A stretch of DNA of 64,000 bases from Devosia rhodophyticola (lineage in GTDB: Bacteria; Pseudomonadota; Alphaproteobacteria; Rhizobiales; Devosiaceae). The position numbers were made by a program, and so were the translations under genes. A model generated the notes under the pieces. That model was not told the DNA's origin. It did not search any database and was given only the letters and a program-made list of their open reading frames with translations. Below are positions 35,208 through 44,995 of this stretch, one piece after another. Numbering within the stretch: the stretch's first letter is position 1; each line of letters starts with the position of its first letter. Where the stretch lies: assembly GCF_028816475.1 (NCBI RefSeq), contig NZ_CP118247.1, positions 3,030,001-3,094,000 of the forward strand. The letters run 5' to 3'.

Positions 35208-36370
35208 CGGATAATCGCTGCTTCAAGATCGGCCTTGAGGTCTTCGACGCCTTCAAATCCGACATGCAAACGGAACAGATTGCCGGGTCGATCCCACGGC
35301 ACTACTGTACGGCTTGGCTTTATAGGCAGGCAGAGGCTCTCGTAGCCTCCCCATGAATAGCCCATGCTGAATAGTTTCATATGATCCACGAAGGCTGCGA
35401 CCGATGCGCGCGGCGCTGGTTTGAGAAGAACAGAAAACAGGCTACCCGAACCGGTAAAATCACGTTGCCAAAGGGCGTGATCTGAATGGCTTGGGAGCGC
35501 GGGATGGAATACCGATTCTACTTCGGGCTGTGTTTCAAGCCAGCGGGCGATCTCCAAAGCCCGCTCCTGATGCTCCTTCATGCGGATGGCTAAAGTGCGC
35601 AGGCCTCTAGCGACCAGAAAAGCGTCATCCCCGGAGGTGAAGAAGCCGAGCGCCGCACGGGTTTTTTCTATGTGTTCCCAGCATTGTTCGTTTGCAGAAA
35701 TTGTTCCCGCAAAGGCATCGGAATGGCCCACGAACATTTTGGTGCCGGCGTGCACGACGATATCGGCACCAAGCTTGAGCGGCTGGCAATAAAGCGGGCT
35801 GGCCCAGCTGTTGTCGACGATCATTTTTATTCCGGCGGGTTTAGCAACGCGCGACAAGGCGGGGATATCCTGGATTTCAAAGGTCAGCGACCCAGGGCTT
35901 TCGGCCAAAATGACCTTGGTCTTGGGCGAAATCAATTCGCCGATTCCTTCGCCGATGCGAGGATTAAAATAGCGAACACTAACGCCCATGCGGGTCAGAA
36001 AGCCGTCAGCAAACTTGCGGGATGGATCGTAGGCGCTGTCAGTCATGAGGATTTCATCACCGGCTGATACGCAACTCAAAAGCGCTACTGTTATAGCAGA
36101 AAGGCCCGATGGTACCAATCTCGTGCGATACGCGCCTTCGAGGCGGGTAATGATTTCTTCGACGCCCTGAGTGGTTGGATTGCCGGCACGACCGTAGAGA
36201 AATGGCTGGGACTGTGCCTGCAAATCTGCCAGCGTTTTGAACAATACTGTCGAGCCGCGATACACTGGCGTGTTGACGAACCCGAACTGTTCCACGGGAT
36301 TGCGTCCAGTATGCGTGAGGATGGTCTCGAGCGATTCTTGGAAACACTCGTCAGAATTGTCATGGCTCAT
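35189..36370 (-). CDS. metC: Cystathionine beta-lyase (PLP, Cys/Met metabolism family)
   Basis: 393 residues from ATG 36370 (AGGA box); the ATG at 36385 is upstream of that box. The PLP lysine is Lys211 in HAGTKMFVGHSD, with Asp186 in IVDNSWA and YGRAGNPTT for the neighbouring subunit. LFSMGYSWGGYESL near 330-345 is typical of MetC-type lyases, which split cystathionine to homocysteine, pyruvate and ammonia. The end overlaps the convergent PAP2 gene by 19 bp. A cystathionine gamma-synthase-like role cannot be ruled out. Confidence 0.85.
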   Translation of the reverse strand: MSHDNSDECFQESLETILTHTGRNPVEQFGFVNTPVYRGSTVLFKTLADLQAQSQPFLYGRAGNPTTQGVEEIITRLEGAYRTRLVPSGLSAITVALLSCVSAGDEILMTDSAYDPSRKFADGFLTRMGVSVRYFNPRIGEGIGELISPKTKVILAESPGSLTFEIQDIPALSRVAKPAGIKMIVDNSWASPLYCQPLKLGADIVVHAGTKMFVGHSDAFAGTISANEQCWEHIEKTRAALGFFTSGDDAFLVARGLRTLAIRMKEHQERALEIARWLETQPEVESVFHPALPSHSDHALWQRDFTGSGSLFSVLLKPAPRASVAAFVDHMKLFSMGYSWGGYESLCLPIKPSRTVVPWDRPGNLFRLHVGFEGVEDLKADLEAAIIRYGRAR

Positions 36371-36454
36371 GAAAAAGTCCTGCACAAAATCAAATCATTC
36401 CCGGAAAACGGCTAAATAAAAGTCAGTAGTACTGTCGCATGTCAGCTTCTGGCC

Positions 36455-36470
36455 TTGACGTAACCGTCAA
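36455..36470. promoter_or_regulatory. Palindromic site between metC and aapJ
   Basis: TTGACGTAACCGTCAA has perfect 6-bp arms around TAAC. It resembles operators of MerR-type regulators. It lies 85 bp before metC and 128 bp before aapJ, so either gene could be its target. Confidence 0.4.
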
Positions 36471-36597
36471 TAGAGGTTTCGATGCATATCAGCATCCCGC
36501 ATGTCGATAAAGACGGTGGGAGCCACCATGCAATTGACCGGCAAACAATGTCGGCATTTGCATTTGGTGAGAGGGACAGGAAACAAAAGGCATAAAC

Positions 36598-37614
36598 ATG
36601 CAAAAAAAGCTCGTTACTATTGCGTTGGCTGCGACACTCAGCCTTACGGCGACGGCGGCCTACGCTGATACGCTGGCCGATGTCAAAGCCAAGGGATACG
36701 TTCAGTGTGGTGTTACCGGCGGCGTCGCTGGTTTTTCTGCGCCGGATGCCGACAATAACTGGTCCGGTCTTGAAGTCGATTATTGTCGCGCCGTTGCCGC
36801 CGCCATCTTCAATGATGCTGATGCAGTCCGCTACACACCATTGACCTCGACCGAACGTTTTGCCGCTCTGTCTTCAGGCGAAATCGACATTTTGTCGCGC
36901 ACGACGACATGGACGATGAGCCGCGATACCACGCTGGGTATCAACTTTGCTGGCACCATGTTCTACGATGGGCAGGGCTTTATGGTTCGTAAGGCAGATG
37001 GCATTGATTCGGCGCTCGACTTGTCCGGCGCAGCCGTTTGTATTGAATCGGGAACAACAACCGAACTCAACGCAGCCGACTTTTTCGCAGCCAACGGTTT
37101 GGAATATGATCCAATCGTGTTTGTGGATCAGGATGAAGTTGTGAAGGCTTTCGAAGACGGCCGTTGCGACGTTTACACCACTGACTCTTCGGCACTGGCA
37201 TCGGAACGCACCAAGTTTGCCGTTCCCGATGACTACAAGATCCTGCCCGAAATCATTTCCAAGGAGCCGCTTGGCCCATCAGTTCGTCAAGGCGACGACA
37301 CGTGGTTCAACATCGCCCGTTGGGTATATTTCGCACTGCTCAACGCTGAAGAGCTTGGTATCACCCAGGCAAACGTTGATGAGATGCTCGGTTCCGACAA
37401 TCCTTCGATCAAGCGTATCCTGGGTGTCGAAGGCGACTTCGGCACGCCGCTTGGTCTGGACAAAAGCTGGGCGTACAACATCATCAAACATGTCGGCAAC
37501 TATGGCGAAATCTATGAACGCCATGTTGGTCCAAATACCCCAATTGGTCTGGATCGCGGTATCAACGCGCTCTGGACGCAGGGTGGCATCCAGTATGCTC
37601 CGCCCATCCGTTAA
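36598..37614 (+). CDS. aapJ: General L-amino acid ABC transporter, substrate-binding protein
   Basis: 338 residues with the signal peptide MQKKLVTIALAATLSLTATA plus AYA. The mature part begins DTLADVKAKGYVQCGVTGGV and ends QYAPPIR, as in AapJ of rhizobia, which binds many polar amino acids in the periplasm. First gene of aapJQMP. A terminator-like hairpin follows, which would reduce expression of the membrane parts relative to the binding protein. Confidence 0.95.
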   Translation: MQKKLVTIALAATLSLTATAAYADTLADVKAKGYVQCGVTGGVAGFSAPDADNNWSGLEVDYCRAVAAAIFNDADAVRYTPLTSTERFAALSSGEIDILSRTTTWTMSRDTTLGINFAGTMFYDGQGFMVRKADGIDSALDLSGAAVCIESGTTTELNAADFFAANGLEYDPIVFVDQDEVVKAFEDGRCDVYTTDSSALASERTKFAVPDDYKILPEIISKEPLGPSVRQGDDTWFNIARWVYFALLNAEELGITQANVDEMLGSDNPSIKRILGVEGDFGTPLGLDKSWAYNIIKHVGNYGEIYERHVGPNTPIGLDRGINALWTQGGIQYAPPIR

Positions 37615-37627
37615 GACTTAAGACTTT

Positions 37628-37660
37628 GACCCGGCTTTCAATGAGAGCCGGGTCTTTCGT
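37628..37660 (+). terminator. Intercistronic terminator/attenuator between aapJ and aapQ
   Basis: GACCCGGCT (37628-37636) pairs with AGCCGGGTC (37646-37654), followed by TTTCGTTT. A partial terminator would allow read-through into aapQ. Confidence 0.75.
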
Positions 37661-37725
37661 TTCGACGCCATTGGGCAAATTGGCTCGGAATTCATCAAGT
37701 CACGGTTGCACCTAACGGGGGTTGT

Positions 37726-38916
37726 ATGGCCGCACAGGACTCAGAGCGCGCTCCGGCGCCACAAACTTCATTCTTTAATGATCCAGTCATTCGTGGCCGA
37801 ATTTACCAGCTAATCGTGGCTTTGGTCGTACTCGTTTTCTTCTGGTTTATCGCCCAGAACACTGCTGAAAACCTGGCGCGCCAGAACAAGACCACCGGGT
37901 TCGATTTCTTCTTTGCGACTTCGGGCTTTGATATCTTTTTTACACTTATTCCCTATAGCCGAGCGTCCGAATATTGGCAGGCATTTGTGGTCGGGCTGCT
38001 GAACACATTGCTTGTGTCCCTACTCGGTATCATTTTCGCTACGATCTGGGGTTTCATCCTCGGCATTGCCAGATTGTCGAGCAACTGGATCATTTCGCGC
38101 TTGGCGGTCGTTTATATCGAGACGCTGCGGAATATTCCATTGCTGCTGCAGTTGTTCTTTTGGTATTTTGCTGTTCTCAAAGCCATGCCATCGGTCAAGC
38201 AGAGCTTCATTTTCTTCGGCGAGTTTGCACTCAACAATCGCGGCCTCAATATTCCGCGGCCGGTCTTTGACGACAAATTCTTTCTGGTCGTGATTGCAAT
38301 CGTTGTGGCAATAGCCGGGGGCATTGTGCTCGCGAAGTGGGCGCGCAAACGTCTAGAGGCTACAGGGCAGAGATTTCCTACCCTTATTACCAGTTTGGCT
38401 GTCCTTATTGTGCTGCCGGCCATTGTCTGGCTGATATCAGGCACAAATGTCGGGTTGGATGTTCCCAAGCTTGCTGGCTTTAACTTCAAGGGAGGTATTT
38501 CGTTGCCACCTGAGTTCGTGGCGCTTCTCGTGGGGCTGATCCTTTATACGTCCACCTTCATTGCTGAAATTGTACGTTCGGGTATCCAAGCCGTCAGCCA
38601 CGGTCAAACGGAGGCAGCAGCGGCACTTGGACTGAAAGAAGGGGACAGGCTGCGTCTTGTGGTCATTCCACAGGCAATGCGTGTCATCATTCCACCGTTG
38701 ACGAGCCAGTATCTCAATCTGACGAAGAACTCGTCTTTGGCCGCAGCTATCGGTTATCCCGAACTCGTATCGGTATTCATGGGAACGACGCTAAATCAGA
38801 CGGGTCGCGCCATCGAGGTCGTGTTTGTGACCATGATGGTTTACTTGACGCTGTCGTTGCTCACGTCGGCATTCATGAACTGGTACAACGCGCGCGTCGC
38901 GCTGGTTGAGCGGTAG
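37726..38916 (+). CDS. aapQ: General L-amino acid ABC transporter, permease
   Basis: 396 residues, the long form typical of AapQ, with extra membrane segments between the first TM and the conserved core. The EAA-type loop is HGQTEAAAALGLKEGDRLRL and the core has GLLNTLLVSLLGII. Forms the membrane channel with AapM. Confidence 0.95.
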   Translation: MAAQDSERAPAPQTSFFNDPVIRGRIYQLIVALVVLVFFWFIAQNTAENLARQNKTTGFDFFFATSGFDIFFTLIPYSRASEYWQAFVVGLLNTLLVSLLGIIFATIWGFILGIARLSSNWIISRLAVVYIETLRNIPLLLQLFFWYFAVLKAMPSVKQSFIFFGEFALNNRGLNIPRPVFDDKFFLVVIAIVVAIAGGIVLAKWARKRLEATGQRFPTLITSLAVLIVLPAIVWLISGTNVGLDVPKLAGFNFKGGISLPPEFVALLVGLILYTSTFIAEIVRSGIQAVSHGQTEAAAALGLKEGDRLRLVVIPQAMRVIIPPLTSQYLNLTKNSSLAAAIGYPELVSVFMGTTLNQTGRAIEVVFVTMMVYLTLSLLTSAFMNWYNARVALVER

Positions 38917-38926
38917 GGGCAACAAG

Positions 38927-40057
38927 ATGGTTGTTCAATCATTCAACTACGTTCGCACGGAAATGGAAGCCGAGGCGCCCGCGCCGGGCACCAGCGTCGG
39001 CTTTGTCGGCTGGATGCGGAAAAACCTGTTCTCCACGCCGGGAAATTCGTTGCTCACGGTCCTTGGGGTGCTGCTGCTGGTATGGGCTGTCCCACCGCTC
39101 TACAATTTTCTGATCGGCAAGGCTGTTTTCATTGCTGAGAACGGCGAGACCTGCCGTGTCGAAGGAGCGGGGGCATGCTGGGCGTTCATCTGGGCGCGCA
39201 TCAATTTCTTCATATACGGATTTTATCCGATGGAGGAACAGTGGCGGGTAAACATCTGCTTTGTGCTCGGCATCATTCTAATCGTGCCCCTGCTTTGGCT
39301 GGATCTTCCAGGCAAAGTGCTCAATGCAATCCTGTTCTTCGTGATCTATCCGATCGTGGCGTTCATTTTGCTCAACGGCGGCATATTTGGACTTCAGTCC
39401 GTGCCCACCGAGAATTGGGGTGGATTGACCGTTACCCTTATTATCGGGATCACGGGGATTGTGGTTAGTTTGCCGATCGGAATAGTTCTGGCGTTGGGTC
39501 GGCAATCAAATCTGCCGGTCATCAAGACGCTCAGCATCATGTTCATCGAGCTCTGGCGCGCGGTGCCGCTGATTACGGTTCTATTTATGGCCTCGGTAAT
39601 GTTGCCCTTGTTCGTTCCAACCGGGATGACCGTCGACAAGTTGCTGCGTGCCCTTGTTGGGGTTTCACTATTCTCGGCTGCTTACCTTGCCGAGGTTGTG
39701 CGCGGCGGTTTGCAGGCTTTGCCACGTGGCCAATATGAAGCGGCGAGCGCTATGGGTCTGAACTACTGGAAATCCATGTTGCTCATTATTTTACCGCAGG
39801 CCCTGAAACACGTCATTCCGGGCATCGTGAATAGCTTCATTGCGTTGTTCAAGGATACGTCACTTGTGTCTATCGTGGGCATTTTTGACCTGTTGCAGAC
39901 GGTTCAATCGTCCAGCTCTGACCTAAAATGGGCGGGACCGCATCAGGCGATTACCGGCTATATTTTCGCAGCAATGGTATTCTGGATATTTTGCTTTTCG
40001 ATGTCGCGCTACTCGATCTTTACAGAGCGTCGACTTGACACCGGACATAAGAGGTAG
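38927..40057 (+). CDS. aapM: General L-amino acid ABC transporter, permease
   Basis: 376 residues from ATG 38927 (AGGGG box). Several membrane segments, with [20 protein letters not shown] as the ATPase docking loop. The cytosolic N-terminus is proline-rich ([12 protein letters not shown]). A TTG start at 38906 is possible but would overlap aapQ. Confidence 0.95.
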   Translation: MVVQSFNYVRTEMEAEAPAPGTSVGFVGWMRKNLFSTPGNSLLTVLGVLLLVWAVPPLYNFLIGKAVFIAENGETCRVEGAGACWAFIWARINFFIYGFYPMEEQWRVNICFVLGIILIVPLLWLDLPGKVLNAILFFVIYPIVAFILLNGGIFGLQSVPTENWGGLTVTLIIGITGIVVSLPIGIVLALGRQSNLPVIKTLSIMFIELWRAVPLITVLFMASVMLPLFVPTGMTVDKLLRALVGVSLFSAAYLAEVVRGGLQALPRGQYEAASAMGLNYWKSMLLIILPQALKHVIPGIVNSFIALFKDTSLVSIVGIFDLLQTVQSSSSDLKWAGPHQAITGYIFAAMVFWIFCFSMSRYSIFTERRLDTGHKR

Positions 40058-40062
40058 CGCAG

Positions 40063-40863
40063 ATGAGCGTTCAAGAAACAGGCGAAGTGCTGACTGGAGT
40101 AGACCGCTCAAAGATGACGGTTTCCGACACCGATGTCGCAATAGATATTGTTGGCATGCACAAGTGGTATGGCGATTTTCATGTGCTGCGGGACATTAAT
40201 CTGCGGGTCATGCGCGGCGAGCGTATCGTCATTGCCGGCCCTTCAGGGTCGGGTAAGTCGACACTGATCCGGTGCGTCAACCGACTCGAGGAGCATCAAA
40301 AGGGTCAAATCATTGTTAATGATGTCGAACTGACCAGCGATTTGAAGCGTGTCGATGAAGTGCGGCGCGAAGTGGGGATGGTGTTCCAGCACTTTAACCT
40401 GTTTCCGCATCTTTCCATTTTGGAAAATTGTACTTTGGCGCCGATCTGGGTACGTGGGACTCCCAAGGCGGAAGCTGAGGCAACTGCCATGCATTTTCTG
40501 GAGCGGGTCAAAATTCCGGAGCAGGCGCTTAAATTCCCAGGCCAATTGTCGGGTGGTCAACAGCAGCGCGTGGCAATCGCCCGCTCGCTGTGCATGAATC
40601 CCAAGATCATGCTGTTTGACGAGCCGACCTCGGCGCTTGATCCCGAAATGATCAAGGAAGTGCTGGATGTCATGGTGGGGCTGGCTGAAGAAGGCATGAC
40701 GATGATTTGCGTTACCCACGAGATGGGGTTTGCACGTCAGGTTGCCAACCGCGTGATCTTTATGGACCAGGGCCAGGTCATCGAGCAAAACGAACCGGAA
40801 GAGTTCTTCTCGAACCCCCAACACGAACGTACGAAGTTGTTCCTGAGTCAGATTTTGCATTAG
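40063..40863 (+). CDS. aapP: General L-amino acid ABC transporter, ATP-binding protein
   Basis: 266 residues. Walker [11 protein letters not shown]-loop FQHFNLFPH, signature LSGGQQQR, Walker [13 protein letters not shown] and the switch CVTHEMGFA show a GlnQ-type polar amino acid importer ATPase. Follows aapM by 5 bp. Confidence 0.96.
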   Translation: MSVQETGEVLTGVDRSKMTVSDTDVAIDIVGMHKWYGDFHVLRDINLRVMRGERIVIAGPSGSGKSTLIRCVNRLEEHQKGQIIVNDVELTSDLKRVDEVRREVGMVFQHFNLFPHLSILENCTLAPIWVRGTPKAEAEATAMHFLERVKIPEQALKFPGQLSGGQQQRVAIARSLCMNPKIMLFDEPTSALDPEMIKEVLDVMVGLAEEGMTMICVTHEMGFARQVANRVIFMDQGQVIEQNEPEEFFSNPQHERTKLFLSQILH

Positions 40864-41024
40864 CCGCCAGGTTGGAGAAACAAGTAGCCATCCTGATTCC
40901 GGTCGGGATGGCTTTGTTCTGTGTGTTGCGAGGCAATTGGGGGGTTGGTGCTTGACCCCGGCCATGCGCTTGCCAATATGGCGGTATGGGAAGGCACATT
41001 TCTAGTATGGCGTTGGCGTAGATC

Positions 41025-42056
41025 ATGAAAGCAAGAGTGGTTGGCGCTGCGCGCATCATTCTCATCTGCATTGGATATTTGATGATTGTCCAGGCCAGCG
41101 CTTGGGCCACTACGCTTGAGACGGTCCGCGAGCGCGGCTTTCTGATTTGTGGTGCAAATGCAGCGTTGCCGGGGTTTTCCGAGCAAGACGCCAATGGGCG
41201 TTGGTCTGGATTCGACGTCGATCTCTGCCGCGGGATTGCCGCAGCCATTTTTGGGAATCCCGACATGATCGAGTTTCGTCCCTTGCCAGGTGAGTCACGG
41301 TTTGCGCCACTGCAGACCGGCGATATTGACGTTATGACGCGTGATGGACCGTGGACGCAGAAGCGCGATAGCGTTTTCGGCGTGCGCTATGTGACGACGT
41401 CATTCTTTGATGGACAGGCCTTCATGGTGCCCCAGTCATTGGGTGCGGTTTCGGCGTATGAGCTGGACAATATTTCGATCTGCGTGCTCGACGGGGGCGA
41501 CGAGCAGTCGCAGTTGCAGGATTTTTTCTTTTCCAACCAAGCCAGTTACACCGAAATTCTATACGAGGACGTTGCCGATCTGGGCGTCGCCTATCGGGCG
41601 GGGCTTTGTAAGGGAGTTTCGGCGCCCGCGCGCCAGTTGCAGGTTGTTCGTCGTAGTTTGCCAGATCCGGCCAATCATCGCATCTTGCCTGAACGCATTT
41701 CTAAGGAGCTGCTGGGACCGGTGGTCCGTGTCGACGACGATCAGTGGTTCAAGATTGTTCAATGGACTGTTTTTGCGCTCATCAATGCAGAAGAGGTGGG
41801 CATAACCTCGCTCAATATAGACTCGCTTTCGGCAGCGCGGACGCAAGGTGTACGCCGGATATTGGGCACGGAAGGGGATTATGGCAAACCGCTTGGATTG
41901 TCCGCGACGTTCATGAAAGACGCGATCCGGGCTGTCGGCAATTATGGCGAACTATACGACCGCAATTTTGGTCCGCAGACCGGGGCAGCTCTACTGCGTG
42001 GCCAGAACGCGCTTTGGAGCAATGGTGGGCAAATGTATGCGCCACCTATCCGCTAA
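41025..42056 (+). CDS. Additional AapJ-like amino acid binding protein
   Basis: 343 residues with a signal peptide (cleavage likely after QASAWA). It aligns with AapJ throughout, including GFLICGANAALPGFSEQDANG, WSGFDVDLCRGIAAAIF, ERISKELLGPVVR and the ending MYAPPIR, but differs in the ligand region (DGGDEQSQLQDFF in place of ESGTTTELNAADFF). It has no permease or ATPase of its own, so it probably feeds AapQMP with a different amino acid. A gene duplicate that has diverged. Confidence 0.88.
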   Translation: MKARVVGAARIILICIGYLMIVQASAWATTLETVRERGFLICGANAALPGFSEQDANGRWSGFDVDLCRGIAAAIFGNPDMIEFRPLPGESRFAPLQTGDIDVMTRDGPWTQKRDSVFGVRYVTTSFFDGQAFMVPQSLGAVSAYELDNISICVLDGGDEQSQLQDFFFSNQASYTEILYEDVADLGVAYRAGLCKGVSAPARQLQVVRRSLPDPANHRILPERISKELLGPVVRVDDDQWFKIVQWTVFALINAEEVGITSLNIDSLSAARTQGVRRILGTEGDYGKPLGLSATFMKDAIRAVGNYGELYDRNFGPQTGAALLRGQNALWSNGGQMYAPPIR

Positions 42057-42065
42057 CCCCACGTA

Positions 42066-43517
42066 TTAAAGCACGGGCGAGAGCAATTTTGCAGCTTGAG
42101 CAGCAAAATGGGCAGCCCATGGGCGGTTTTTTACTTCATCCAACTCGACTTTGCGGCAATTGGCAAAATCGCCCAGAAGCATGGTTTCAATTCTCGAGAT
42201 CGTATCGGAGTTGGCAAACCAGAGGGTAATTTCGAAATTGATCGCAAATGATCGGTTGTCGAAATTGACGCTGCCGATGCTGGCGATCCGGTCGTCCATC
42301 AACAGAACTTTCTGGTGAAGAAATCCTGTGGTGTAGCGGTACATCGAGATGCCGTGACTGACCATGGCGTCAGCGTGGGCGATGCTGGCCAGATAAACAA
42401 GTAGATGGTCGGGCTTTTCGGGCAGCATGATGCGCACGTCAACGCCTCTTAACTGGGCCGCGTAAAGCGCCGTTCTGACATCGGTATCGGGAACAAAATA
42501 GGGGCTGACAATCCACAAACGTTCGCGCGCCTGGGCGATGACGTCGGTAAAGGCAATGGCGCATTCTTCGAGTTTGTCGGCTGGGCCGGTTCCCATGACG
42601 AGTACCGAATTGTCTCCGGGCGTGGGTACTTCGTGTGGGGGATTTGCTGGAAGGAGTTCGCCGGTTGCCCATTGCCAGTCCTCGCGAAATAGCAAAGCAC
42701 ACGCCAGCGCAGCGGGACCTTCGACGCGTGCATGCGTGTCGCGCCAGCGCCCAAGTTTTTCATCTTCGCCCAGATATTCAACCCCGACATTATGACCGCC
42801 GACCCAGGCACTTTTCCCGTCGGCGACAACAATTTTGCGATGATTGCGATAGTTGATGCGGGTGGGGCCATAAAACCGCAAAAATTTGTGCCGGTGGTTG
42901 AAGCCTGAGACCCTAATGCCGGCTTCGCGAAGACGATGCCGATAGGCCTTGGGCATGCCATTGCTGCCCACATCGTCATAAAGCAGGAATACGCGGACGC
43001 CGGCGTTGGCGCGTTCTATCAATCGTTCGGCGAGCTCCCGGCCCAATCGATCGTCGCGTACAATGTAGAATTGCACGAGCAGATAGGATTGGGCGGATGA
43101 AATGCCCTCGAAAATTGAATCAAAGGTTGCCTTGCCATCGACGAGTAATTCAACGGCATTGCCGGCCAAAAAAGGCACCTCGGAAACATTCTGGAGCACT
43201 GGCCATTGTGCGCCAGTTTCTCGATCGATCAACGCAAGATCCTTGGCCCGGAGTGGTCGTTGGGAGCGTCCGTTTTTCAGCCGGTCGGTGGCATAGTCGT
43301 CAAAAAATTTCCAGCCAAAAATCAGATAAAAAATGACGGTTGGAAATGGCAATAGGGCTAGTGACAAGAGCCATGCGATTGACCCTTGGGAAGTGCGTGA
43401 GTTCATGATTTCGCGAAAAGCGCACACAACCGCGAGAAAATAGACGGCGGTTAGCACGACGGCGATCAAATAGTAGTCTGCGGCGAAGGCGCGCAGAACG
43501 TCGTCGATGCCGAACAC
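42066..43517 (-). CDS. cls: Cardiolipin synthase (phospholipase D family)
   Basis: 483 residues. Two N-terminal membrane segments (about 15-35, 48-68) are followed by two HKD motifs, H226 in HRKIVVADGKSAWVGGHNVG and H401 in HQKVLLMDDRIASIG, each with the downstream Asn/Gly. It condenses phosphatidylglycerols to cardiolipin at the inner membrane. The 3' end lies 10 bp from the convergent binding-protein gene. Confidence 0.93.
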   Translation of the reverse strand: MFGIDDVLRAFAADYYLIAVVLTAVYFLAVVCAFREIMNSRTSQGSIAWLLSLALLPFPTVIFYLIFGWKFFDDYATDRLKNGRSQRPLRAKDLALIDRETGAQWPVLQNVSEVPFLAGNAVELLVDGKATFDSIFEGISSAQSYLLVQFYIVRDDRLGRELAERLIERANAGVRVFLLYDDVGSNGMPKAYRHRLREAGIRVSGFNHRHKFLRFYGPTRINYRNHRKIVVADGKSAWVGGHNVGVEYLGEDEKLGRWRDTHARVEGPAALACALLFREDWQWATGELLPANPPHEVPTPGDNSVLVMGTGPADKLEECAIAFTDVIAQARERLWIVSPYFVPDTDVRTALYAAQLRGVDVRIMLPEKPDHLLVYLASIAHADAMVSHGISMYRYTTGFLHQKVLLMDDRIASIGSVNFDNRSFAINFEITLWFANSDTISRIETMLLGDFANCRKVELDEVKNRPWAAHFAAQAAKLLSPVL

Positions 43518-43584
43518 TGCTTTTCCATCAATTCGTTACATTCAACGTCAGCTTATCAGGAATGGACTGGCTTACAACCGGCGC

Positions 43585-44637
43585 TCAGGCGGGTTCGGTT
43601 TCATAGAGCTGGGCGATATCAATATCGGAGGCGCGCTCGAGCCAATCAGGAACGGGTAAATTTTTGGATCGTAAAAAATCGGGGTTGAACAATTTGGATT
43701 GATAGCGGTTGCCGTAGTCGCAAAGCATCGTGACGATGGTCTTGCCGGGGCCTAGGTCCTTGGCCATTTTGACCGCGCCTGCAATATTAATGGCGCTGGA
43801 GCCGCCGACGCAAAGACCCTCGTCCGTAAGCAAATCGAAGATATATGGTAGGGCTTCGGCATCGGAAATTTGATAGGGATTGTCTATCTCCAGCCCTTCA
43901 AGATTTGCCGTAATGCGGCCCTGACCGATACCCTCGCTGATGCTGCCACCGGACGATTTCAGCTCACCCGTCGTGTAGTAGCTAAAAAGCGCCGCCCCCT
44001 CGGGATCGGCCAGGCCGATTATTATTTCAGGATTTCTGGCACGAAGCGCCTCGGCGACACCTGCGAGTGTGCCTCCCGATCCAACTGCGCAGATAAAGCC
44101 ATCGATCCTGCCGTCAGTCTGCTGCCAAATTTCGGGACCCGTTGTTTCTGCGTGGGCGCGGCGGTTGGCTGTGTTGTCAAACTGGTTTGCCCAAACTGCG
44201 CCGTTGGGCAGTTCGCGGTTCAGCTTTTCGGCCAGCCGCGCGGAAACCTTGATGTAATTGTTGGGATTACGGTAAGGCTTGGCGGGGACTTCAATCAATT
44301 CAGCGCCATAGAGCCGCAGGGCATCTTTCTTTTCCTGGCTCTGCGTATTGGGGATGACGATGACCGATTTATACCCCAGCGCATTGGCAACAAGCGTCAA
44401 CCCGATGCCGGTATTGCCTGCCGTGCCCTCGACAATGGTACCGCCGGGTTTCAAGGCGCCCGAGGCGATAGCGTCGCGAATAATATAAAGCGCTGCGCGA
44501 TCCTTGACCGACTGACCGGGATTCAGAAATTCCGCCTTGCCCCAAATCTCGCATCCCGTTTCCTTGGAGGCCTGATTTAGTCGGATCAATGGCGTATTGC
44601 CGATTGCGGATATCATGTCGGGGTGGTTTTTCATCAT
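43585..44637 (-). CDS. cysK: Cysteine synthase-like PLP enzyme
   Basis: 350 residues. The PLP lysine is Lys45 in LNPGQSVKDRAAL, the substrate loop is VEGTAGNTGIG and the phosphate loop GSGGTLAGV. It joins O-acetylserine and sulfide to cysteine. The length (about 350 versus 310-320 for typical CysK) and the C-terminal extension (NPDFLRSKNLPVPDWLERAS) fit the cysteine synthase A form of alphaproteobacteria; a cystathionine beta-synthase-like role is less likely. The start could be either of two adjacent ATGs. Confidence 0.85.
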   Translation of the reverse strand: MMKNHPDMISAIGNTPLIRLNQASKETGCEIWGKAEFLNPGQSVKDRAALYIIRDAIASGALKPGGTIVEGTAGNTGIGLTLVANALGYKSVIVIPNTQSQEKKDALRLYGAELIEVPAKPYRNPNNYIKVSARLAEKLNRELPNGAVWANQFDNTANRRAHAETTGPEIWQQTDGRIDGFICAVGSGGTLAGVAEALRARNPEIIIGLADPEGAALFSYYTTGELKSSGGSISEGIGQGRITANLEGLEIDNPYQISDAEALPYIFDLLTDEGLCVGGSSAINIAGAVKMAKDLGPGKTIVTMLCDYGNRYQSKLFNPDFLRSKNLPVPDWLERASDIDIAQLYETEPA

Positions 44638-44995
44638 CGGCCATAATTTGGTTTAATGCACAAATGGTAGGTGCAGGCGCTAGGAGGAACAAGTCGAAAC
44701 CGTTGCCGTGGAATGGGTTTTTCTCCGGGCGACAATATACGAAACTGGCGTGTCGCTGACACGCGAAACCGGCAAGCCCATTCCATACAGCCGGTCAACG
44801 ACGGACGTGAAATCAGCTCATATTGATGGTGTCCGTCTTGGAACGTTGGCCAATTGGGTTCTGAAAGGTTCAACTGAAGGCCGAAACAAGAGTCGGCTGC
44901 CCGATTGATCAAGTTTGCCGTAGGCTCCAATTGCTTTCATGACATTGCGACATTATGGTGCGCGCCAATTGCATGCTCCATATTCAAGGCGTTCC
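44638..44995. other. Divergent intergenic region
   Basis: 358 bp between cysK (minus) and the YfgM-like gene (plus). It contains a 7-bp dyad, GCGTGTC (44748-44754) and GACACGC (44758-44764), with a 3-nt spacer. The small open frames show no protein features. Confidence 0.5.

Noticed and set aside
44708..44930. Small frames between cysK and the YfgM-like gene
   Set aside because: Overlapping on both strands, no ribosome site, no recognisable pattern.
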